This document shows, one piece after another, positions 1 through 6,154 of a stretch of DNA of 23,661 nucleotides. The number at the start of each line of letters is the position of its first letter. Position 1 is the first letter of the stretch. The notes under the pieces were generated by a model. It was not told the DNA's origin. It saw nothing but the letters and a program-made list of their open reading frames with translations, and did not search any database. A program made the translations under genes and the position numbers. The stretch is from an uncultured Bacteroidales bacterium (lineage in GTDB: Bacteria; Bacteroidota; Bacteroidia; Bacteroidales; UBA932): assembly GCA_937900465.1 (NCBI GenBank), contig CALCEJ010000008.1, positions 1 through 23,661 on the forward strand, read 5' to 3'.

Positions 1-38
1 AAAGATTATAATTTATATTTAAATAAATTATAAAAAAT

Positions 39-608
39 ATGAAATATCTAATATTTTCCCAATTAAATAGGAATCATTTCCTGTTTTTGTCTTATTTTAT
101 AATTTCAATTATTATTGAAATAGATAATAAATATATAAAATCAACTGATGATATAGTTGATACATTTCATAAATGTTATATCCATACTTTGTCTGATTTT
201 TTATCAATAATTCCTTTTATTATAATTAAATTAAGGTCAAAAGGTATTTCTAAAAGAGAAAAATTAGAAAAAATAAAAGCAAATTTAAGTGAAAAAAATT
301 CAAATGAAAATTTAGCAGAAAGAACATCAACAGAATCATCAATCGACATTGCATATAAATATTTAAATGCAACTTTTAAAGAGAAAAAAGAAAAAGCAAA
401 AAAAAGAAAAATTAAATTATCACTTCTTGTGTCAGTTTTCGAATTCTTAGCAATTTATTTGGATATCACATTCAGTATAATAGCTAAAACAAATAATTAT
501 GCTATTAAATTTTCAGAAATGGATTCACAAATTTTATTTAAAGTTATGTCCAAATATATTCTAAGTATAATTATTTTACATTCACCTGTTTATAAGCATC
601 ACTATCTT
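39..608 (+). CDS. Truncated multi-pass membrane protein from AT-rich, probably eukaryotic DNA
   Basis: The function is not recognised. The frame opens at ATG 39, with an in-frame TAA at 24-26, and stays open to 725, but only about the first 190 codons (to ~608) have the AT-rich composition. The remaining codons are antisense to fucI and are an artefact. The native part is rich in Lys, Asn, Ile and Phe. It has hydrophobic stretches near residues 13-27, 55-65, 127-150 and 170-185, and a charged Lys/Glu-rich region at about 70-125. It ends in HSPVYKHHYL just before the junction. From memory, anaerobic gut fungi and some protists have families of AT-rich membrane proteins like this, but I cannot confirm it. 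A low-GC bacterium is the alternative. Bases 1-38 hold only AT-rich sequence. Confidence 0.4.
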
Positions 609-1584
609 TGTTTGGCTTGTAGTCGGTCCACTGGCGCTGGCCCTGCACACCGCCCACGATGGCGTTGTGGCCGAGGGCTTCTTCCTTGTAACCCATCTCC
701 AGCAGCTTGGGATTGCCGTGCATGAGGTCGCGGATGATCATCATATTCTTCACGGTGAACTCCCAGTCGGCGTCCTTCTCTTCGCGTGTCTTGCCCTTGC
801 CCTTGCCGTAAAATGTGGTCATAGGCGTGCCGGGGAAGAGGGCGCGGTCTTCGTTGTAGTCGTGTCCTTCCTGGGGCTTGCAGTACTTCTCCACCCACTT
901 CATTGCCTTCTCGAACTCCTCGTGGTCGTAGATTCCGAAGTCCACGCGACGCAGGATCTCTACGAGAGAAACGTACTCTGCGCGCATGCCGAGGTAGTTC
1001 TGAAGGAAATCGGCGTTCACGATGGAACCGGCGATACCCATGCAGGTGTTGCCCATCGAGAGATAGCTCTTTCCGCGCATGGTGGCCACTGCCTGTGCGG
1101 CGCGGGCGAAACGCAGGATCTTCTCCGCCACGTCGGCGGGGATGGTGTTGTCGGCGAGGTCCTGGACGTCGTGGCCGTAGATGCCGAATGCAGGCAGGCC
1201 CTTCTGTGCGTGGGCTGCGAGCACTGCTGCGAGATACACTGCTCCCGGGCGCTCGGTGCCGTTGAATCCCCAGACTGCCTTAGGATAATGAGGATTCATA
1301 TCCATTGTTTCGGAGCCGTAGCACCAGCAGGAGGTGACGGTAATTGTAGAACCCACTCCCTCGCGTTCGAACTTTTCGGCGCAGGCGGCGGCTTCTGCCA
1401 CGCGGCCGATCGTGCTGTCGGCGATTACGCACTCCACGGGACTTCCGTCACCATTGCGGAGATTGCCGGAAATGAGTTCTGCTACAGCCTTCGCGAGAGC
1501 CATAGTCTTTTCTTCGAGACTTTCGCGTACACCGCCCTGACGGCCGTCGATGGTCGGGCGGATACCTATTTTGGGATACTTCAT
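571..1584 (-). CDS. fucI: L-fucose isomerase, C-terminally truncated at the junction
   Basis: The enzyme converts L-fucose to L-fuculose in the cytoplasm, the first step of fucose catabolism. The protein opens with MKYPKIGIRPTIDGRQGGVR and carries the family's TITVTSCWCYGSET, AVWGFNGTERPGAVYLAA, GIYGHDVQD, GKSYLS, GIAGSIV and QGQRQWTD motifs. About 325 residues are native, against roughly 590 in complete family members. The open frame runs to a stop at 571-573, but its last dozen codons come from the foreign AT-rich DNA. The Mn2+ ligands known from the E. coli enzyme (E337, D361, H528) lie beyond the cut, so this copy as drawn would be inactive. The real gene is probably intact in the source genome. 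The start lies 13 bases after the fucP stop, so the two are probably cotranscribed. Confidence 0.93.
   Translation of the reverse strand: MKYPKIGIRPTIDGRQGGVRESLEEKTMALAKAVAELISGNLRNGDGSPVECVIADSTIGRVAEAAACAEKFEREGVGSTITVTSCWCYGSETMDMNPHYPKAVWGFNGTERPGAVYLAAVLAAHAQKGLPAFGIYGHDVQDLADNTIPADVAEKILRFARAAQAVATMRGKSYLSMGNTCMGIAGSIVNADFLQNYLGMRAEYVSLVEILRRVDFGIYDHEEFEKAMKWVEKYCKPQEGHDYNEDRALFPGTPMTTFYGKGKGKTREEKDADWEFTVKNMMIIRDLMHGNPKLLEMGYKEEALGHNAIVGGVQGQRQWTDYKPNKDSDAYKQVNVK
603..616. other. Composition breakpoint, likely chimeric junction
   Basis: To the left the DNA is extremely AT-rich and codes on the plus strand. To the right it is about half G+C and codes fucI on the minus strand. Minus-strand FucI similarity runs through the conserved QGQRQWTD and stops a few codons later, at about 607-615. 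The plus-strand AT-rich protein looks natural up to about base 608. Both proteins lose meaning at the same place, as expected of a join between two unrelated molecules. I see no inverted repeats, target duplication or transposase that would make this an insertion. Confidence 0.75.
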
Positions 1585-1597
1585 AATATAAAGTTGG

Positions 1598-2911
1598 TTA
1601 ATTTGTTTTCTGTTGGATGTACCTGCGCCAGCCGTAGGTCGCTACGATGATGAAGCAGACCAGGGGCAGGATGAAGGAGCAGTTGACTGCCGGATGCCCT
1701 GCCACTGTGCCGAGGTCGATGATCATGCCCTGCAGAGGCGGCATCAGGGCTCCGCCCACGATGGCCATCACCAGGAAGGATGCTCCGAGGGTGGTGTCCT
1801 GCACATCCACGTTCTCGAGCGCGATGCCGTAGATGGTGGGGAACATCAGACTCATGAAGAAGCTGATGCCAACCAGGCAGTAAAGCCCGGCTTTGCCCAC
1901 TATAACTATAGTGCCGAGGGTGCATACCGCAGCGCATATTCCGAAGATGCCCAGCATCTTGCGGGAGTTGAGGTATTTCATAAGCATCGTGGATATGAAC
2001 CTGCTCGAAAGGAAGAGCACCATCGCGACTATGTTGAAGGTCTGTGCGGTCGCCTTGTTTATGCCCAGATTGTCGGCATACTGGATGATGAAGGTCCAGA
2101 CCATAATCTGCGCGGCCACGTAGAAGACCTGGGTGAGGACGCCCTCGCGGTAGGCCTTGTTATGCCAGAGATTGTGTAGAGTCTGCCCGGTGGTATGGGT
2201 ATTGCCCGCGGCCTTCTCCTCCTCGCTCTGGGTCTTGGGCATGCGCACGAGGGCTATCACCACGAACACCAGCAGCACCACCAGACCTATGATTACATAA
2301 GGATTGCGGATAACTGCGAGGTCGTGCAGGCGGATGTCGGCCTTTTCGGCCTCCGAGAGCATAGGGAAGACGATGTTGCCGGCAGCGTCACGCTTGTCGG
2401 AAATGAGCTGGGGGAGAACCACGAAGGATGCCACCGCCATGCCGCAGAGCGAGCCCATGGGGTTGAAAGTCTGGGCGAGATTCAGGCGGCGTGTGGATGT
2501 TTCCTTGCTGCCGAGCGAAAGTATGTAGGGGTTCGCCGTGGTCTCGAGGAAGGCGAGACCGAAGGTGAGGATGTAGAGGCTGATGCAGAAGAAACTGAAC
2601 TGCTGATAGGCGGCTGCGGGGATGAAGAGGAAGGCCCCCACGGCATAGAGGCCGAGCCCGAGCAGGATGGCGCTCTTGTAGGAGTATTTGCGGATGAAGA
2701 GCGCTGCCGGGATGGCCATGGTGGCGTATCCGCCATAAAATGCAAATTGGATGAGCGATGCCTTTGCGGCGCTGAGTTCCATAACCGTCTGGAATGCCGC
2801 CACCATGGGATTGGTAATATCGTTCGCAAAGCCCCACAGCGCAAACAGGCTGGTAATCAGAATGAAAGGAACGAGATACTTTTTCTCGACCAGTTTAGAT
2901 TTAGTGTTCAT
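1598..2911 (-). CDS. fucP: L-fucose:H+ symporter, MFS family
   Basis: An inner-membrane permease of 437 residues, close to E. coli FucP (438). It takes up L-fucose with protons and so feeds the adjacent fucI. Hydrophobic segments span the whole protein. Family motifs are FALWGFANDITNPMV (residues 23-37), LAFLETTANPY (119-129) and LAQTFNPMGSL. The last of these keeps the Gln and Asn that line the sugar pocket of E. coli FucP. Glu123 matches the essential Glu135. The position of proton-carrying Asp46 is Asn34, with an Asp at 31 instead. The gene is the first of a fucP-fucI pair and lies beyond the terminator of the upstream operon. An exact TAnnTTTG-like element (2924-2917, minus strand) sits only 5 bases before the ATG with a poor -33 partner, so it is at best a leaderless promoter. 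Confidence 0.93.
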   Translation of the reverse strand: MNTKSKLVEKKYLVPFILITSLFALWGFANDITNPMVAAFQTVMELSAAKASLIQFAFYGGYATMAIPAALFIRKYSYKSAILLGLGLYAVGAFLFIPAAAYQQFSFFCISLYILTFGLAFLETTANPYILSLGSKETSTRRLNLAQTFNPMGSLCGMAVASFVVLPQLISDKRDAAGNIVFPMLSEAEKADIRLHDLAVIRNPYVIIGLVVLLVFVVIALVRMPKTQSEEEKAAGNTHTTGQTLHNLWHNKAYREGVLTQVFYVAAQIMVWTFIIQYADNLGINKATAQTFNIVAMVLFLSSRFISTMLMKYLNSRKMLGIFGICAAVCTLGTIVIVGKAGLYCLVGISFFMSLMFPTIYGIALENVDVQDTTLGASFLVMAIVGGALMPPLQGMIIDLGTVAGHPAVNCSFILPLVCFIIVATYGWRRYIQQKTN

Positions 2912-2992
2912 ATCTACAAATATAATAAAATTATGCTTAATCTTCGTAAATACCCTTGATTAAGTTTTTCGCTCCCTTCCGCACAGATACGT

Positions 2993-3027
2993 GGTAAAGA
3001 AAAACCGGGGGTGCATTACACCCCCGG
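2993..3027 (-). terminator. Rho-independent terminator of the SusC-to-FISUMP operon
   Basis: A perfect 9-bp G+C-rich stem (3005-3013 with 3019-3027) closes a 5-base loop. On the minus strand it is followed by TTTTTCTTT. It begins about 35 bases after the stop of the last lipoprotein gene. Orientation and U-tract fit termination of the leftward operon before fucP. Confidence 0.88.
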
Positions 3028-3061
3028 CGTCATAATGTTGTACGCATAAACGAGGTTCAGA

Positions 3062-4474
3062 TTATTTCCTGTTGGGAGATATGACGGGACGGATTGCAAA
3101 TCCGCAGAAGCGATCGAGAAGACTGACCGTCATCTTTTCTCCACTGTTTCGCATAGTGTAAGCTTTGATTTTTGTATCATTGTCGCCGGGCCAGCCGGTG
3201 CGTGCGCTCCAGTAGAACGATGCGTCGTAGTAGCACCAGACACTCCACCTGTTGCCTGTAAAGGGGAAGAAAACGGAGTTGCCTTCGTAGCCGCTTACCT
3301 TGCTGGTGAATAGATGACCGTTCATACCGCTTCCGTTATAGTTCTCGACGTAGGAAATGGTGGAAATGGCATCCAAGCACAATGTTTCCAGGTCCTGACT
3401 GTTCGGAATGGCCCAATTACCGCCCCAGTCGGGGTTGACCCGGACAGCATCGTCCGACATCTCAAGTTCAAAGAAACCGTCGTATTTAGTGAAGACAGGT
3501 GTTTCGTTGCCTGACGAATTGAACTTATAGGATGTCCAATTGTATCCGGTCTTTCCTAATTTCCAGTGTTCGCAGGGACTTTCCGTCGCATAGCCGGCCT
3601 CATAGTACGGTTCCGTTTCGCCCCAGGCGTAGTAGTCTCCGATCTCGGTTGGAGAACTTGCACCAAGATTGCAGGTGGCGAACTTGACTCCGAAACCCAT
3701 ATCGACATACTCGTGGAGATTGTCGATGCTGGTGGCGTAGTTCCTGGCAGCCAGCAGATTGGCGCTCTTGTTGCCTTGGTAGGTCTTGCCGGCATTGTCT
3801 GTGACATCGAAGATATAGGTCTGCTTGGCAGCGCTGTTGTTGCGAAGGGCCACATATACAGTCGTTGAAGGCGTGGCGAGGGTTACCGTAATGTCACCCT
3901 TGGTCTCGGTGCCGTCGGTGGCGACGCTCTGTACCAGACCGTTAGGTTCGCTGATGGTAAGTGAGTTGACGCTTACGGGGAAGGTGAACTTGGTGATAGA
4001 CTGCTGCGGAGCGAAGGAGGCTGCGCTGGTCGTGACCGATCCGCTGCTTACCGACGATACCGTTACCGTGGCAGTAGCATAGTCGAAGCCGCCTGCAAGG
4101 CCGGCGAGCGTGCCATCCTGTCCGTTATAGTCGATGGCATCCTTCAGATAAATGAGCTTCAGGCTGTTGCCGGTAGAAATCGTGCCGGTGAGAGTCCCTT
4201 TCAGCGTGGCACTGGCAGCGTTGGCATCCGGTTGCAGATAGCCGGTGAGCATTGCGGATGTCGTTGTATTATAAACATATATTTTCTCGGTGGTGGCGAA
4301 GGTGGCGGTAAGATTGTTTCCAACTTCGGCGAGTGCCTTGGTGTCGGCGAATGATGCTCCTACGGAAATATCAAATTCTCCGTCAAGTATAGTGGTATCT
4401 TCTTTCTGGCAGGAAACGGCGGCAGCAATTATAGCAACTGCGGCAAGGATAAGGGTAAGATTCTTTTTCATCAT
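3062..4474 (-). CDS. Mfa-like/FISUMP-domain lipoprotein, copy 1
   Basis: A predicted surface lipoprotein of 470 residues: a short hydrophobic signal ends in the lipobox AAVSC (Cys22). Residues about 30-245 resemble fimbrillin/Mfa-like beta-sandwich proteins of Bacteroidales (KALAEVGNNL, KIYVYN, LKLIYLKDAIDY). From about 253 the protein has the FISUMP pattern (TIGR02145), a C-type-lectin-like fold: YVDMGFGVKFATCNLGA, GDYYAWGETEPY, WGGNWAIPNSQDL, FPFTGNRW, FYWSART, FAIRPV. It is a clear paralogue of the lipoprotein encoded upstream at 4715-6130, so a tandem duplication. It is the last gene of the operon and is followed by the terminator. A binding or adhesion role at the cell surface is likely but unproven; the ligand is unknown. 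Confidence 0.85.
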   Translation of the reverse strand: MMKKNLTLILAAVAIIAAAVSCQKEDTTILDGEFDISVGASFADTKALAEVGNNLTATFATTEKIYVYNTTTSAMLTGYLQPDANAASATLKGTLTGTISTGNSLKLIYLKDAIDYNGQDGTLAGLAGGFDYATATVTVSSVSSGSVTTSAASFAPQQSITKFTFPVSVNSLTISEPNGLVQSVATDGTETKGDITVTLATPSTTVYVALRNNSAAKQTYIFDVTDNAGKTYQGNKSANLLAARNYATSIDNLHEYVDMGFGVKFATCNLGASSPTEIGDYYAWGETEPYYEAGYATESPCEHWKLGKTGYNWTSYKFNSSGNETPVFTKYDGFFELEMSDDAVRVNPDWGGNWAIPNSQDLETLCLDAISTISYVENYNGSGMNGHLFTSKVSGYEGNSVFFPFTGNRWSVWCYYDASFYWSARTGWPGDNDTKIKAYTMRNSGEKMTVSLLDRFCGFAIRPVISPNRK

Positions 4475-4504
4475 TTTGCTCTTTTCGATTATACAAGACT
4501 AAAA

Positions 4505-4663
4505 TCAGAGCCAATCATCGGTGAATACATAGCCGTCACGTGTGGCATCGATCCCGTCGATGGTGAGATCAACTCCGGATGTGCATACATTGCCTTCCAT
4601 CTTCAGTTCTTGCACCTTGACTACGGGTGCAAAGTAGGTTGCTTTGTTTTTTAGATAGTTCAT
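4505..4663 (-). CDS. Small 52-residue protein between the tandem lipoproteins
   Basis: A short open frame from ATG (4663-4661) to TGA (4507-4505), with no recognised family. It starts MNYLKNKATYFAPVVKVQEL and continues through MEGNVCTSGVDLTIDG to an acidic end, FTDDWL. It has one Cys (residue 27) and no signal peptide or membrane segment. It lies in the operon's strand and order, 51 bases after the upstream lipoprotein stop and 30 bases before the next lipoprotein start. Similar short proteins with a PxVxVxEL...EGxxC pattern occur beside fimbrillin-like genes in Bacteroidales, as far as I recall. Natural-looking codons and the snug fit in the operon favour a real gene. Two copies of GTGGATAATT (plus strand, 4665-4674 and 4694-4703) lie in its leader. 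Confidence 0.6.
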   Translation of the reverse strand: MNYLKNKATYFAPVVKVQELKMEGNVCTSGVDLTIDGIDATRDGYVFTDDWL

Positions 4664-4714
4664 AGTGGATAATTTTATTGTCTAAGTTTTATTGTGGATA
4701 ATTATGAGTTAGTT

Positions 4715-6130
4715 TCAATAAATGACGGGACGGACCGGGAACCCGATAAAACGATCAAATTCTGTCGAATTCAAGGCTTCGGTTGCCGTAAAAGTCAAAG
4801 CCGAAGCTTTGCTTGCAGTGCCGGTGGAAGAAAGCCAGTAGAAACTCCTGTCGTAATACCACCAGGTCCTCCATCTGTTGCCTGTGAACGGAAGGAAGAT
4901 GGAGTTCCCTTCGCAGCCGCTTACCTTGCTTGTGATGAGCAAACCTTTCACTCCGGTACCAAGATAATCCTCATACCAGGTTTTGGAGGTGTTTTCGCCT
5001 TTCATCAAACTGGAAGCGCGCGATGCGTCAGGAATGCGCCATTTGCCACCCCAGCTGGCTCTGGCAACGTCATCCGCCAGATCAAGGACCTCGCCGGCAC
5101 CGTATTTGGTGAAGGTCGCACCGTCGCCTGAGGGATTGAACCTGTATGAGCCCCAAAAATAACCGGCGGCCTTTCCTTCTTTCCAATGGGCACCGGGAGA
5201 CTCCTTCGCATAGCCGTCCTCATAGTAGGGCTCCATCTCGCCCCAGGCGTAGTAGTCACCGATTTCGGTGGGAGAGCTTGCCCCCAGGTTGCAGGTGGCC
5301 CATTTGATACCGAAGCCCATATCCACGTACTCACGCAGATTGGTGATGCTTAAGTCATAAATCTTTGCACCCGCTATCTTGACGCTGCTGTAGCCCTGAT
5401 AGGTCGAACCGCTCTTGTCCTTGACATCAAAGAAATAAGTTTGCTCGCTGTCGCTGTTGCTGCGAATAGCTACATAGACTTCTGTCGAAGGTGTCCCGAG
5501 TGTTATCGTAATATCTCCTTTGGTCTCGGTGCCGTCGGATGCGATGCTCTGTACCAGGCCTTCAGGTTCGCTGATAGTAAGTGATTTGACCTTTACGGGG
5601 AACGTCAACTTCGCGATGGACTGCTGCGTCGTGAAGGAGGCGTCGCTTGTCGTGACCTTTTTCCCCGATGTGACCGACGATACACTTACATTGGCCGTGG
5701 CATAGCCAAAGCCGCTTGCAAGGCCGTCGAGCGTACCATCCTGCCCGTCATAGTCGATGGCATCCTTCAGGTAAATCAGCTTCAGGTTGTTGCCTGTCGA
5801 AATGGTGCCGTTAAGTTTCCCTTTGAGCGTGGCGCCGGCGGCATCGGCCTCCGGTTGCAGATGGCCGATGAGCATTTTCCGGGTAGTCTCATTATATACA
5901 TAGATATGCTCCGTAGTGGAGAATGTGGTAGCGAGATTGTTGCCCGCTTCAGCGAGGGCCTTGGTGTAAGCCCCGTCTATAGATGCGCTGACGACCATTT
6001 CAAATATCTGGTCATATATGCTGTCGATGTACCCTTCTTCCGATTTGCCGGTATCCTCTTTTTTATCGCAGGAAACGGTGGCGGCAATCGACACGGCTAC
6101 AGCAAGGATGAGAGTAGAAAACTTTTTCAT
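4715..6130 (-). CDS. Mfa-like/FISUMP-domain lipoprotein, copy 2
   Basis: A predicted surface lipoprotein of 471 residues with lipobox ATVSC (Cys21). Domain order matches the paralogue at 3062-4474: an Mfa-like beta-sandwich region at about 45-255 (KALAEAGNNL, HIYVYN, LKLIYLKDAIDY), then a FISUMP C-lectin-like domain from about 266 (YVDMGFGIKWATCNLGA, GDYYAWGEMEPYY, WGGKWRIPDA, FPFTGNRW, GFPVRPV). The two copies share long near-identical runs in protein and DNA, but the final 60 residues and the segment after WGG.W diverge. It starts 24 bases after the M6 protease stop, so it is part of the same operon. It probably binds ligand or forms surface structures together with copy 1. No enzyme motif is visible. 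Confidence 0.85.
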   Translation of the reverse strand: MKKFSTLILAVAVSIAATVSCDKKEDTGKSEEGYIDSIYDQIFEMVVSASIDGAYTKALAEAGNNLATTFSTTEHIYVYNETTRKMLIGHLQPEADAAGATLKGKLNGTISTGNNLKLIYLKDAIDYDGQDGTLDGLASGFGYATANVSVSSVTSGKKVTTSDASFTTQQSIAKLTFPVKVKSLTISEPEGLVQSIASDGTETKGDITITLGTPSTEVYVAIRSNSDSEQTYFFDVKDKSGSTYQGYSSVKIAGAKIYDLSITNLREYVDMGFGIKWATCNLGASSPTEIGDYYAWGEMEPYYEDGYAKESPGAHWKEGKAAGYFWGSYRFNPSGDGATFTKYGAGEVLDLADDVARASWGGKWRIPDASRASSLMKGENTSKTWYEDYLGTGVKGLLITSKVSGCEGNSIFLPFTGNRWRTWWYYDRSFYWLSSTGTASKASALTFTATEALNSTEFDRFIGFPVRPVIY

Positions 6131-6154
6131 ATTGTATTAAAATTAACATTCATA

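Noticed and set aside
1..605. Mobile element inserted into fucI
   Set aside because: No terminal repeats, target duplication, integrase or transposase is visible, and the other half of fucI is not seen on the far side, since the window starts in the AT-rich DNA.
603..725. C-terminal extension of the AT-rich protein (residues ~190-228)
   Set aside because: It is antisense to conserved fucI codons and becomes Arg/Cys/Pro-rich; it is a by-product of the junction.
667..1650. Long plus-strand open frame opposite fucI, and similar long frames opposite or inside fucP, M6, GH116 and SusD
   Set aside because: They are out-of-frame or antisense shadows of strongly conserved genes, with Cys/His/Arg-rich sequence lacking any family pattern.
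2917..2924. TATATTTG element before fucP as its promoter
   Set aside because: It lies 5 bases from the ATG and has no good -33 element at 19-21 bases; it would force a leaderless transcript. Kept only as a remark.
3062..6130. Diversity-generating retroelement variable proteins (C-lectin-like C-termini that differ between copies)
   Set aside because: No reverse transcriptase or template repeat is in the window, and codon differences in the variable segment (AGT/AGG, GTC/ACC, GCA/AGG, CGC/TCC) are not restricted to adenine positions.
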